In this document: positions 25,791-36,900 of the stretch, in pieces | Layout: each line of letters begins with the position of its first letter | How positions within the stretch are numbered: the stretch's first letter is position 1 | DNA from: JAVBNT01 sp031551355 | Lineage (GTDB): Bacteria; Vulcanimicrobiota; CADAWZ01 | Direction of reading: 5' to 3' | NCBI GenBank assembly: GCA_031551355.1 | Contig: JAVBNT010000020.1 | Location: 104,808 to 168,807 of the forward strand | DNA: 64,000 nucleotides | Notes under the pieces: model-generated | The model's database searches: none | Told to the model about the DNA's origin: nothing | What the model saw: only the letters and a program-made list of their open reading frames with translations | Made by a program: the position numbers and the translations under genes

Positions 25791-26708
25791 CTATCCCTTG
25801 CTGACAATGTGCAGTATTAGCTGATTCAATACCTCATCGGCCTGATCGGCAGGCACCTGACATGTTCCGACCATGTCATGTCCGCCGCCGCTGTATATCT
25901 GACACAAGGCCCCTACGTTTGTCTTGCAGGTTCTGTTGGTAATACTGTGCCCGATGGCAAAGACTACGTTCAAATTATCCTTGCCCCTCATAGCGCGTAT
26001 GGAAATATTTTGTTCGGGGAATAATGCATACTCAAGGAACCTGTTGCCGGTATAAGGTCTTTCAAGGGATCTAAGATCTATTACAAGGCAGTTTTTGTGG
26101 ACCTTTGAGTATTTTTTCAACTGTTTTTCATATTTTGGCTTGTGGCTTTTATACTTTTTAACGCGTTCCGCCACATCCGGATTGGCCATTATTTCGTCGA
26201 TAGTCATTGTCCGGCAAAATTCCAGCAGTTGTTCCATAAGATTGTAGTTACTGATTCGGTAATCCCTGTATCTGCCGAGACCGGTTCTTGGATCCATTAT
26301 GAAGGAAAGCAGTATCCAGCCCTGCGGATTTTGAATTTCATCAATAGTCAGGTCTCCGGAGTCGCTTTTATCAACAGCTTCAAGCATTTCTGCAAACTGC
26401 GGGTATTTTTCTCTGCCGTTGTAATAATCGTAAATTATGCGCGCACAACTTTTTTCCTTACGGCTCTCGCCTTTAAAATCTTCGGTAAGAAGCATTTTGG
26501 CGTCTTCCTCGCTGGAATGATGGTCGAACCACATTCCGCATCCGGGCCAGTAAGGTATGTTTGCTAAAATATCATTTTCATCAATTAAAACTTTTCCGTC
26601 CTGTACATCTTTGGGGTGCACAAATTTATAAGAGTCTACGATTCCTTCTTCTCTAAGAATAACGCCGCAGATTAATCCGTCAAAATCAGATCTCGTTACG
26701 AGCCGCAT
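25791..26708 (-). CDS. DHH/DHHA1 family phosphoesterase
   Basis: I start at the ATG at 26708, which has GGAGG 8 nt upstream; the earlier ATG at 26732 lies before that ribosome site. About 305 residues. The DHH domain is shown by RLVTRSDFDGLICGVIL, MWFDHHSSEEDA and VDKSDSGDL. The DHHA1 domain ends in GGGHDMVGTC. Family members cleave exopolyphosphate, oligonucleotides or cyclic dinucleotides using two Mn ions. No membrane segment, so it is not a GdpP-type protein. It is the first gene of the seven-gene minus-strand set down to 20528. Confidence 0.83.
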   Translation of the reverse strand: MRLVTRSDFDGLICGVILREEGIVDSYKFVHPKDVQDGKVLIDENDILANIPYWPGCGMWFDHHSSEEDAKMLLTEDFKGESRKEKSCARIIYDYYNGREKYPQFAEMLEAVDKSDSGDLTIDEIQNPQGWILLSFIMDPRTGLGRYRDYRISNYNLMEQLLEFCRTMTIDEIMANPDVAERVKKYKSHKPKYEKQLKKYSKVHKNCLVIDLRSLERPYTGNRFLEYALFPEQNISIRAMRGKDNLNVVFAIGHSITNRTCKTNVGALCQIYSGGGHDMVGTCQVPADQADEVLNQLILHIVSKG

Positions 26709-26900
26709 CGATAATTCCTCCGATTGTTTCATTTTATGTTTAGAGTAAACTGTTTATTTAAAGTATATGCTGGGGATATGTTAAGTCAGCAACTGATTTC
26801 CATAATATATATTATTCAAACTCTGACAGGCAGCCATAACCCGACTTTAATAAATACTTCATTACCGGGCTTAATCCCTCCCTTTTTTTTGCGCCGGGTC

Positions 26901-27070
26901 GTTTAGAGCAATTTAATTTTACATAGCCGATACCCATCATGTAAAAACCATCCGGCATCTCTTGCTGTGATGACTCTTTTTTGTAAATAATTTGATAAAG
27001 GCCACGGCAGATTTATATCCTTCGCGTCCATTATACAGTATCGTTTACATTTGTGCAGGTTGCTCTAAAC
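26901..27070. mobile_element. 170-bp element bounded by 11-bp inverted repeats (possible MITE)
   Basis: GTTTAGAGCAA at 26901-26911 is matched by its exact reverse complement at 27060-27070. The enclosed 148 bp have no ORF and contain smaller paired words (TTTACAT and ATGTAAA). No clear target duplication flanks it. It fills half of the 371-bp gap 26709-27079, where I see no gene. A structured RNA is an alternative. Confidence 0.4.
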
Positions 27071-27079
27071 GCAGTTGTT

Positions 27080-28078
27080 TTATGAATTTTCGAAAGGACT
27101 GAGTCTGGCGAAATCGGGAAGGAAAAGTTTTTGTGATTCCGTATCCTGGCTGTAAATTTCAGCAAAGTCTGATCGCGATGCCATATTTAAAACACCGTCA
27201 CTTCTTTCTTTTGTTACGGTAAGTGACAGTTGCGGATATCTGACGGCATTGTATTGAGGGCTGTATTGTGTCATTATGGAAAGGCTTATTCCCGGCATGT
27301 CCGACAGGAATACCAGTGTTTCTTCCGCTCCCTCCAGTTGATTGGGAAGCAGCAGAATTCTGACGATACATCCTTTTTTGATTATTCCTTCAATGTTGAT
27401 CGTCTTTTTTTGCTGCCGGTACATTTCTCTGACGGATTCACGGTTACTGGTTACGTAATTGTTGATTCCCGAATACAAAAAAGCGGCTTTATCGCTGCTG
27501 TATTTCATATCCGGAAGGTATATATCCACAAGTCCGTCCAGTATTTCAAGGGCCTGCGTCGTCAGGTAACCGTTCGTATTGTAAACAATTGGAAGATTAA
27601 GTCCCTGTTTCCCGGCAATATAAAGAGCTTCTGTAATTGCCGGAAGATGCGGTGTGGGGCTGACGAGCTCTATGTTATGGCAGCCTTTTGCTTCCAGGGA
27701 AAGGAATATTTCCGCAAGCTGAGCCGGAGCGGTGAAGGTTCCTTTGGCTCCGGGACTGCTGATCTGATGGTTCTGGCAGAAAACACAGGAAAGTGTACAT
27801 CCGCAGAAAAAAACCGTGCCTGCTCCTTTGCAGCCGGATAGGCCCGGTTCTTCGCCAAAATGTGCTGTAAAACTTGCTACCAGCGCCTGCTTTGTCTGAC
27901 CGCATTTACCGTAAAAGCCGCAGTTTCTGTCTGTGTTACATGAATTTGGGCATAAATTGCAGGCGCTCAGCATTTTACCGGCCTGCTCTATTTTATACCT
28001 GAAATCACTGTCTTCGATTAATTTGAAAGACGGTACGCCTGCAAGGCGTTTTTTTATTTTTAACAGCTTGCCGTTCAC
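27080..28078 (-). CDS. radical SAM protein (PflA/PflX-like activating enzyme family)
   Basis: I start at the GTG at 28078, which overlaps the amylase stop as TAGTG (332 residues); the longer frame to 28204 runs inside the amylase gene. An N-terminal Cys-rich stretch (CNLCPNSCNTDRNCGFYGKC) precedes the radical SAM motif C-x3-C-x2-C in FFCGCTLSCVFCQNHQ. SAM-binding glycine-like IELVSPTPHLP and the YNTNGYLT strand follow. The arrangement matches the PflX-like group, whose targets are mostly unknown. A glycyl-radical enzyme partner is not in this window. The GTG has only a weak ribosome site, fitting translational coupling. Confidence 0.82.
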   Translation of the reverse strand: MNGKLLKIKKRLAGVPSFKLIEDSDFRYKIEQAGKMLSACNLCPNSCNTDRNCGFYGKCGQTKQALVASFTAHFGEEPGLSGCKGAGTVFFCGCTLSCVFCQNHQISSPGAKGTFTAPAQLAEIFLSLEAKGCHNIELVSPTPHLPAITEALYIAGKQGLNLPIVYNTNGYLTTQALEILDGLVDIYLPDMKYSSDKAAFLYSGINNYVTSNRESVREMYRQQKKTINIEGIIKKGCIVRILLLPNQLEGAEETLVFLSDMPGISLSIMTQYSPQYNAVRYPQLSLTVTKERSDGVLNMASRSDFAEIYSQDTESQKLFLPDFARLSPFENS

Positions 28079-29874
28079 TATTCTTTTCTTTTCAGGATCA
28101 TCATTGAGGCGGGGGAGAGATCCAGTTGTACGGCCCGGTATTTTCCTTTTTGAGTTACGATAATTGATTTGCAGTCTGTATTTTGAGAGCTGGAATACAG
28201 GCACTCAAGCTTTGCTTTTTCGGCATGCAGCTCGCTTTCTATTATTACCCAGACCCTGCTGCTCTCCTCGGCATTGGTGTTAATGGCTATGAGGATTTCC
28301 TCTCCCGCAAGAATCCTTGACCAGGCTATGGGTTCTTTTGCTCCCGGCCAGCCGAATGTTTCGCCGTCGTATGATATCTGGCGGAAGTATTGTCTGCCGT
28401 ATTTTAATGCCGGCTCGGATTTTCTTATTTCACAGAGCTTGGCTATTTCCTTATACACTTTGTTTTCCGGGTTGAAGAAATGAACGCCTTTACTCCTCAT
28501 TGCCCCGAATTTGCCTCCGAACATACACTCACGGATCCATCTGTCTGCGTGCGGAGGGCCGCCTTTGCCGTCGAGACACTGTTCCGTTCCATAGTATATG
28601 GCAGGAATTCCGAGACTCGTCAGTTGGAAGCCTGTAGCAAGAACAACCTGTTCTTTGATCGGATTGTTGGCGCAGAAACGCGCCTTTCCTTCCTCCGGAT
28701 ATCTCCAGACCTGATCATGATCGTCAAGTATCGATACATGGAATTTACCGGTTTCCCGGTGACTGGCAAGCGGAAGTTCCGATTTTTTTGTGTAATATTT
28801 GAAAAGTTCAAAAGGCTGCTCGAAGCCTTTGATGACTTTTTCCAACTGTCTGGGCGGACCGTTAATATCGAGAACGGCATTTAATCCGTGCTGTGTGGTG
28901 TCGGCAAGGAACTTAGTGGCGATTTCTTCGCTGCCGGCAACTTCTCCCATCAGCATAAAATTTTTCTTGCCTATAAGCTCGGCATATTCCCTGATTGCGT
29001 TACAGAATTTTCTCGATGCTTCCAGGCCCACGTGTTTGACGGCATCAATTCTGAATCCGTCGCAATCCGTGTAATATATCCAGTAGCGGTATACTTTGAT
29101 CAGGGCGTCAAGAACTTTCTGCTCGGGAATCTTCAGGGCTTTGGATTCAAAAAAGTCGCCTTCCTCATATTCAGGATAATCATCCCAGTTTTTGATCGCC
29201 CCTTTTTTCCAATACCAATCCGGATTTTGAAATTCTACCGGCCATACTCCGTCTTCTTCTCCCTCTATTTCACCGCCATTTTTAGTTCTCCATTTGCCGA
29301 AATTATATCCTTCGGGAGTATAATAGGGGAATGTATTGAGATTTTCATTGCCTCCGTATCCTTCATAATACCAATTGTTGCCGGTGTGATTGTGAACAAC
29401 GTCGAGTATAACCCTCAAGCCCTTGTCATGCGCTGCTTTAACAAGCTCCTTAAGCTCTTCTTTGGTGCCGAAGTGAGGATCGACGTCAAGATAGTTCTGT
29501 ATCGCATATCCATGAAAGTTAACCTGAGTTTCCGGTTTGACTCCGGGTATTTCGGCTCTCTGTCTTAACACCGGCGTCAGCCACAGCGTGGTTATGCCGA
29601 GACCTTTGAGGTAGTCAAGTTTTGATTTTATGCCATTGAAATTGCCGCCCTGCCATTTTAGCCCGGAGTCACGCCATTGCACGGCCTCTTCATTGCTGCC
29701 GACGGCACTGCCCTCATCTTCGGGTGTGTATCGTTTTCTTTTTGATTCCAAACCGTCCGAAAAACGGTCAACGATCAGCATGTATAAAATTTCATCTCTC
29801 CAGTCTACAGGGGATGGATAAGTTGATTTAGGTATATGAAGGGTTACTTCCTGAAGGCTTTTATAATTTCTCAT
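28078..29874 (-). CDS. GH13 alpha-amylase family glycosidase
   Basis: 598 residues. The (beta/alpha)8 barrel motifs are all present: region I DVVHNH, region II GFRIDAVKHV with the nucleophile Asp, region III LMGEVAG with the acid Glu, region IV LDDHDQ with the transition-state Asp. The N-terminus DEILYMLIVDRFSDG is typical of the family. Two extra insertions lie between barrel strands near 60-100 and 185-235. No signal peptide is seen, so it works in the cytoplasm on maltodextrin, glycogen or trehalose-like substrates. A C-terminal beta domain of about 80 residues ends the protein. It overlaps the upstream ferredoxin gene by 4 nt. Confidence 0.88.
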   Translation of the reverse strand: MRNYKSLQEVTLHIPKSTYPSPVDWRDEILYMLIVDRFSDGLESKRKRYTPEDEGSAVGSNEEAVQWRDSGLKWQGGNFNGIKSKLDYLKGLGITTLWLTPVLRQRAEIPGVKPETQVNFHGYAIQNYLDVDPHFGTKEELKELVKAAHDKGLRVILDVVHNHTGNNWYYEGYGGNENLNTFPYYTPEGYNFGKWRTKNGGEIEGEEDGVWPVEFQNPDWYWKKGAIKNWDDYPEYEEGDFFESKALKIPEQKVLDALIKVYRYWIYYTDCDGFRIDAVKHVGLEASRKFCNAIREYAELIGKKNFMLMGEVAGSEEIATKFLADTTQHGLNAVLDINGPPRQLEKVIKGFEQPFELFKYYTKKSELPLASHRETGKFHVSILDDHDQVWRYPEEGKARFCANNPIKEQVVLATGFQLTSLGIPAIYYGTEQCLDGKGGPPHADRWIRECMFGGKFGAMRSKGVHFFNPENKVYKEIAKLCEIRKSEPALKYGRQYFRQISYDGETFGWPGAKEPIAWSRILAGEEILIAINTNAEESSRVWVIIESELHAEKAKLECLYSSSQNTDCKSIIVTQKGKYRAVQLDLSPASMMILKRKE

Positions 29875-30971
29875 TGTGTTTTATCCTTTTGTAATATATT
29901 CTGTCTGAATATCGCTTTTTTGGGACATTTTTTTGCGCAGTCCCCGCAAGCCAGACACTCCGGGCCGCCGATTTCTTTGGTAACATCCAGTCCGACCGGA
30001 CAGACCTTATTGCAAATTCCGCATTTTACGCATGAAGTGTCTTTTACCGACATCCTGAACAGAGCCAATTTGTTTGTAAGTCCGTATATTGCCCCAAAGG
30101 GACAGAATGTCCGGCAGATAATTCTGGACACAAAAACCATTGCAATCAGGAACAGTATCAGGATTATGAATCTCATTGCCGAGGTTTGGAAGATGTTTAC
30201 CTCGTTTTTTTTCGATATTGCCGCCGGCAGTGAGGCCGTCATTGTGCCGACAGGACATATTTTGCAGAAATATAACGCCGGTATCGGTATTGTCTGTGAC
30301 GGAGATGTCTGCGGCGAAGTCATATCTACGGAGTACTTTCCTTTAGAATCCATGGGACCTGTAGTAATATCGGCAGACTCGCCGGGTTTGATTGTGATGC
30401 CTTTGGGATTGTAGCTGGCCGTTGATTTGTTATTCGCTTCGTCGGTAAAAGTAAAATCTATCTGCGGGTCCGATACGTTTTCATTGCTGTTGTTCTCTAC
30501 AGTGACCGTATAGGATACTTTGCCGCTTTGTTCGCTTGATATTTTGAGGTCGGTTATTTCAATGTATCCGGAATATTTTTGCCCCATCAGATATGGGAAC
30601 AGTAATACCAGAAAAAGGAGGACCAGATATTTTATGTATCTTGTCCATTTGGGAATTTCCAGTTTCTTTGACGGTATTTTATGCATACAGTCCTGAAATA
30701 GACCGACCGGACAGACATATCCGCAGACAAAACGTCCGCAGGTTGCTCCGATAAGCAGAAGAAAACTTAATGCCATTAAGGGAAATTTACCGATGGAAGC
30801 CTGAAACGCACTTGCGCCGATAGGACAGGCAAATGTTGACCATGGACAGCCGTGACAGTTGTAGGACGGCGCACAAAAACCATGATTTTTGATTCCCAGA
30901 CCGCCGAGATTGAGCGATATTCCCGCAGCCAGTGCTGTCCAGCTTCTTATTTTTGCAAAAAGTTTTTTCAT
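29871..30971 (-). CDS. NapH/CcoG-like membrane 4Fe-4S protein with periplasmic insert
   Basis: 366 residues. The N-terminal helix is followed by CHGCPWSTFACPIGA and CGRFVCGYVCPVG, the conserved Cys motifs of NapH-like polyferredoxins. A central domain of about 100 residues (roughly 110-235) resembles an immunoglobulin-like extracytoplasmic insert (VTVENNSNENVSDPQIDF). After another helix, CRTFCPFGA is followed by two classic 4Fe-4S motifs (CVKCGICNKVCP and CLACGDCAKKCP). It probably carries electrons between membrane quinol or NADH-side donors and a soluble reductase. It lies 10 bp after the giant synthase gene. A role as electron donor to PfaD is only inference from position. Confidence 0.82.
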   Translation of the reverse strand: MKKLFAKIRSWTALAAGISLNLGGLGIKNHGFCAPSYNCHGCPWSTFACPIGASAFQASIGKFPLMALSFLLLIGATCGRFVCGYVCPVGLFQDCMHKIPSKKLEIPKWTRYIKYLVLLFLVLLFPYLMGQKYSGYIEITDLKISSEQSGKVSYTVTVENNSNENVSDPQIDFTFTDEANNKSTASYNPKGITIKPGESADITTGPMDSKGKYSVDMTSPQTSPSQTIPIPALYFCKICPVGTMTASLPAAISKKNEVNIFQTSAMRFIILILFLIAMVFVSRIICRTFCPFGAIYGLTNKLALFRMSVKDTSCVKCGICNKVCPVGLDVTKEIGGPECLACGDCAKKCPKKAIFRQNILQKDKTQ

Positions 30972-30981
30972 CGGATTATTC

Positions 30982-33900
30982 CTACACTAATGCCATTCCT
31001 GAATGTTCGGGAAGTTTATTGGCTTTAAACGGCAGTATGAGTGACTCATTTGCGGTACATTCATAACCTTTTATCACGGCAATGAGGTTGCCTTTTTTAT
31101 CGGTGAACTCAATGTCGGCTATAACCGTATTTTCCCTTTGTGAGATAATTTTCGCTGTTACCGTCAGTGTTTCCGGTTTTACCGTTCCTTCCTGTCTGTA
31201 TGAGGAGATAAAGCAGGGCAGCGACGGCTTTTTCATGTTTTCGATTGTCCAGAGGATCATCAGCTGGAAACTTGAGTCCAGCATCATCGGTTCGGCAATC
31301 CAGTTGCTCCTCAGAGGATTTTTTATCCATGAAGACGGTTTTGGCGATTTTTTTGCCGTGCCGCGGATTGCCGCAGCGCTGTAGCCATCAACGCTTATAA
31401 TTCCCCTTAACGCCTGACCGTGAAAAAGCTTTTCATGGTAGACCTCTTCCATGGAATGACCATATTGTGACATCTGCGGGTTTAATCCCGGTTTGCCGAG
31501 TTTTATTTTTTCATACGAAAGTATGATGTCGGCGCTGCTGTTCAGCAGATAAACTTTACCGTCACGGCTGCTTTCGAGCCTTACGGGAATATAGGTAAGG
31601 CCACCGGCTTCATGCCCCTGGGCGGTACTCACCCGGTATTTTCTCTGTTCGCCCGGCTCCAGTTTAAGTCCTGAGTTTACTCGCATATTGTCAAATCCGC
31701 AAAAAACTTCGCCTGGTTTTGCGAGCATCGCTCCATGCGCCATAAGTTCAATCATCAGTGCCGTCGGCAGCACTGCTTTTCCGCCGATGACATGGTCTGT
31801 AAGCACACTGTGGTTTTCGGATGAAATTTCACGCTCGTATATCGTAGAATATTGTTTTGGTGTTTCGGCAATAACTGCGACTTCAACGTCTGCCGTTTTG
31901 GACAGGCACATTTCGTTGAACATAAAATGTGCGCCATCTTCCATCGGGATCACGCCTATACCCTCCGAGGCAAACAATTTTTTCAGACCCTCATTGACCA
32001 TTCCACCGTCCCATGGGCCCCAATTGAATGAAACTACTTTGCATTCCGGGCGAAGGGCTTTCTGCTGCTGCGCCGTTTTATTGAGAACTTCATTGGCGGC
32101 GCTGTAGTCTATTTGGCCTTTGCGTCCGAATCTTGCCGTTGAAGAACTGAAAAAGGCGATCATTTTCAGGTCGTCTTCCGACAGGATGTCAAGGATATTT
32201 TTCATGCCGTCTATTTTTGTGCTGCAAACGGAAGAGAATTCCTCATCACTTTTGTCTTCAATTTTTTTGTCGGCCAGGACGCCTGCTCCATGGATAAATC
32301 CTGAGATATTGCCGTTATTAGCCCTTATTTCCGTGAATATCTCTGTAAGCCGTTTTTTGTCTCGCACATCGGCGGTCACATAGTCGGCAGATACTCCTTT
32401 TTGCCTGATACGGGCCAGTACATTCCTGATTTCGCGTCCGGCCGCTATCTCTTTGAATCCGGCCCCAATCTCTGCCGGAGTCGGTTTGTCCATCCGTTTC
32501 ATCAGTTCTCTTTTTATTGCCGTTTCTTCGGTCAGGGCTGTCAGCCATTCAGCCTCATCCTTTAACTGTGTTCTGCCCAAAAGCACAAAATGAGGTTTAT
32601 TATTTTTAGGAGCATGTTCGGCCATATGTATGATACACTCGGATGTCACTCCTCTTGCTCCCCCGGTGACGATAATGACTCCGTCTTTATCTACCGGCCA
32701 GTTTAAAATGCCGGGCTGATTTTCTTTTACCGTTTCAAGACGGCGTATTCCTTTTGCTGATATTGATACTTCATCGGGACCTTCCGTCAGTATTTCCGCT
32801 GCCAGTTGTTTTATACTTGTTTCATCACCTGACAGCTCCGGCGCAAAGTCTATGGCTTTGCATTTGACGGCGGGAAATTCCAGGGCCGACGTTTTGGCCA
32901 AACCGGCAAGACCGCCGTAAATGCTTTCTTTAATACTGCCGGGATTTTCAAGGCCGAAAGTTCCGTCAAGCATTGATATGGTTACAAAAAACGGCTCCGC
33001 CGCTGATTTCGCCATTGGCGGGACAATGGCCCTGACGGCTTTAAATGCCTGCAGAAGGTAGTTGCCCGCCGCTTTTTCCTGACCGGAAATGATTACGAGT
33101 CCGTTGATGTTTTTTACTTTACTGCCGTCAAATTCCGACAGTTTAAGCTCAATTGTCTGGGCGCCGTTTTGTTTTAGGACTTCGGCAATCTTTTTGTTTA
33201 ATCCACTGTTTTCGCCTAAAATACAGACGGTGTTTTTATTGTTTTTTAAAGATTTTCTTTCTTTGCCGGTATCCGAGAGCCTGAGAACAAAGCGCTGAAG
33301 ATGTTCCCTGTATCCGCAGTTGTTTTCTCCCTGTGCCGCATTACCGACCTCAATTGCTTTTTCCGCTGCTTTATTATTTGATACCAGTCCTTTTATAAAG
33401 GATTCTACATCATCTATCGTTCTGATAGTGGCCATATCTTCTGACGCCATCGGCGGCATTTGCGGCAGCTTGTCTCTCAGTGCCGAGAAGATCTCAACTT
33501 TTTTGATCGAATCAATGCCGAGGTCGGCTTCCATATCCATCGACGTCTCCAGCATCTCCTGCGGATAGCCTGTTTTTTCGGCGATAACCGCCGTTATGTC
33601 TGCAATCAGGCTTGCGTTTGCGTGCTGCTGCGGTGTTTGCTGAGCCGGCTGCGCACCTGCCAGAAAGGTGATAATGGCGTCAATCGTCCTGATAGTGGCC
33701 ATATCTTCTGACGCCATCGGCGGCATTTGCGGCAGTTTGTCCCTCAGTGCCGAGAAGATCTCAACTTTTTTGATCGAATCAATGCCGAGGTCGGCTTCCA
33801 TGTCCATCGACGTCTCCAGCATCTCCTGCGGATAGCCTGTTTTTTCGGAGATAACCGCCGTTATGTCTGCAATCAGGCTTGCGTTTGCGTGTTGTTGCTG

Positions 33901-36900
33901 CGGTGTCCGCTGAGGCGGCTGCGCGCCTGCCAAAAAGGCGATAATGGCGTCAATCGTTCTGATGGTGGCCATATCTTCTGATGCCATCGGCGGCATTTGC
34001 GGCAGTTTGTCCCTCAGTGCCGAGAAGATCTCAACTTTTTTGATCGAATCAATGCCGAGGTCGGCTTCCATATCCATCGACGTCTCCAGCATTTCCTGCG
34101 GATAGCCTGTTTTTTCGGCAATAACCGCCGTTATGTCTTTTATAAAATTTTGCGGTGCTGCCGTTCCTGATACGGAAACGGACTTTTTCGCTGCCGCTGG
34201 TTGTTGAACTGCTGCTGCAGGACTTATGCTTATTGTCTGTGCCTGCGGTATGTGCTGAATAACCGGTGCCTGCGTAGTGAGCGCTGGCCTTACGGCGGAA
34301 AGATCTGTAACCCCGGCCATTTTTTGCAGGGCAATCAATATCTGCTGCTGGTTTTCCAGGAACTGCTGATGCAGTGATGATGTTTGCTGCTGCATGCTTT
34401 GTATGGCGGCAAAGACGCCGCCGGCAGGCTGCTGCTTTACTTCCGGCTGCCGGTCTGTTTCACTTTGCTCAGCCCCGGGTTTTACAGCCTTGTAAACTTT
34501 ATTTGCCGGTGGAATTTCTTTGCGCGGAGAAACATAATTTGCGCCGCAAATGGATACCGTGAAGCGTTTGGCCGCTTTAACTTCAGGCTTTATTTCCGGT
34601 GCCCATGCCGAAAGATTGACGTCTGTTCCGGCGGCGGCTATCGAAGAAAGCAGCAGTGCCAGATCCGTCATGCCGCTGCGCTTTCCCTGTGAAGAATCAA
34701 GCGAGTAAACAAATATGTCGTTTTTGTCGCTGAGAATTTGTTTTATCAGACCCGACATTCTTGCACCGGGACCAACTTCTATGAACATCCTGGCGCCTTT
34801 TTCATACATCGCATGAATCTCGTCGGTAAACAGAACCGGTTTTGCCAGTTGGATGGCCAGCAGTTCCGATGCCTCGGCACAGTTTTGCGGATAGGGAAGG
34901 GCAGTCGTATTGGAAAAAACTTCCATCTGTGACTCATTTAGTTTAATACGTTTCATTTTACGGGCAAACGGAACCTGGGCATCGGCGATAAGCGGGCTGT
35001 GAAATGCCGCTGCTACCGGTATTTCTTTGGCTGTAATGCTGTTTGCCGCCAGTATTTCCATTGCCCTGGCGATCTCGCTGCGCGCTCCGGAAATTACCAT
35101 TTGTTTCGGCGCATTTCTGTTGGCAATAACCACATCTATACCGTTTTTACGCAGCAGTGAATCCAGAGTTTCAAAATCAGCCATAACGGCACACATTGTT
35201 CCTCTGTCCTTGCCGCCTTCGCCCATAAGCCTTCCCCTTAAAACCGACAGTTCACAAAAATCTTCGGGATTAAGGCGTTCGCCTGCGCACAGAGCCGCCA
35301 GTTCGCCGTAACTGTGTCCGGCCGTATAGTCCGGAGATAGTCCGAACTCTTTGAGGACATTTGCTGCACCCAGACTCAGGGCGCCGAGAGCCGGCTGTGC
35401 AACCTGTGTATTTGTAAGTTCTTTTTCGAGTAAGGGCAGAGTATTTTCTCCGAATGAATATTTCGGGTAGATAAAATCATCGAGAGTCTTTTTGATATCC
35501 GGGCTTTTTCCTTTCTCGAATGATGAGGCCATAAGTTCAAGAGAACCGAGCATGTCCGGGAATGTACAGGCTAATTCGCGCAGCATCCCTGTATATTGAG
35601 CCCCCTGTCCGGGAAAAATAAACGATATTTTTCCGTCAAAACTTCCTTTGCCGAAAAATACTCCCTCGGCATAAGGACGGCTGGTTTCTTTTTCAATGGC
35701 AAGCATAGATGATTCCTGAAGTTTTCCGGCATCAAAAGTTGTTTTATGGACTGTGCAAATCAACCTGTAGTTTGCTTTGCCGCGATAGTTTTGGCGGCTT
35801 TCATTGGCCAGAGTGCAAAAATCTTCCCAGCCGATGGCGGAAATTTTTTGCACCTGCGATTTAAGTTCCTCTTTGCTGCTGCCTTCCAGAGCCAGTATCT
35901 GAGTATTATAATCCCAATCGGTTTTTTCTTTTTTCTTTCCGCTTTCTTCAAGGACGCAGTGGAAGTTGCTGCCGCCAAAACCGAAGGCGCTTACAGCTGC
36001 TCTTCTGGGATGTGACGGATCGGCAATCCAGGGCCTGCATTCGGTGTTCAGGTAAAAAGGAAAACTTTCGTTCTCTAGTTGAGGCAAAGGAGTATTTACT
36101 TTTGTTGACGGCGGCAATGTTTTGTTGTGCAGGGATAGAATTGACTTTATCAGACCGGCTGCGCCTGCGGCTGCTTTGCAGTGGCCAATCTGTGACTTTA
36201 CGCTTCCCAGTGCGCAGCTTCTTCCGTCTGCACCGGAGTAAACCGTTTCCATTGATGTCAGTTCTATGCCGTCGCCGACTTTAGTCCCTGTTCCGTGGGC
36301 TTCCATTAGCGTGATTGTTTCCGGGGCAATTCCCGAAGTTTCATAAGCCTGCCTGATTGCCTTGACCTGGCCTTTTGACTGAGGCGCGAAAATCGCCGCG
36401 CCTTTTCCATCACTGCCTGAACCGACTCCTTTTATCAGTGCATAAATTTTGTCTCCGTCGCGAATGGCGTCTTCTTCACGTTTCAGAAGAACCATACCGA
36501 TTCCTTCTCCAAGTACGGTTCCGTCGCCGTCAGCCGAGAAAGGTTTTGAATTGCCTTCGGATGACAGTGCCGGTGTTTTGCTGAAACACATATACATAAA
36601 AATATCATTGAATGTATCTACGCCGCCGGTTATCATCATGTCGGCCCGTTTGGTTGCCAACTCCATGTAGGCCATGTTTACGGCGCCAAGTGAGCTTCCG
36701 CAGGCCGCGTCAACAACCAGATTTGTTCCGCCTAGATCAAAGAAATTGGCGATGCGTCCGGAGACAACGTTTCCAAGCAGTCCGGGGAAAGACTGTTCCT
36801 GCCACTGTACATATCCGTTGGCGATTCTGTCGGCGACATTTTGGGCGAATTCATCGTCTCCGCCCTCTGCTTTGATGGCCTTTTTCCACAGCGGATGCCC

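Noticed and set aside
28078..28204. Longer radical SAM start at 28204
   Set aside because: The extra 42 residues run inside the amylase gene and are basic, unlike family N-termini; GTG at 28078 overlaps the stop as TAGTG.
33388..34137. Regular repeats that might suggest a CRISPR array
   Set aside because: The repeats are 267-270 bp, in frame, and encode ACP domains.
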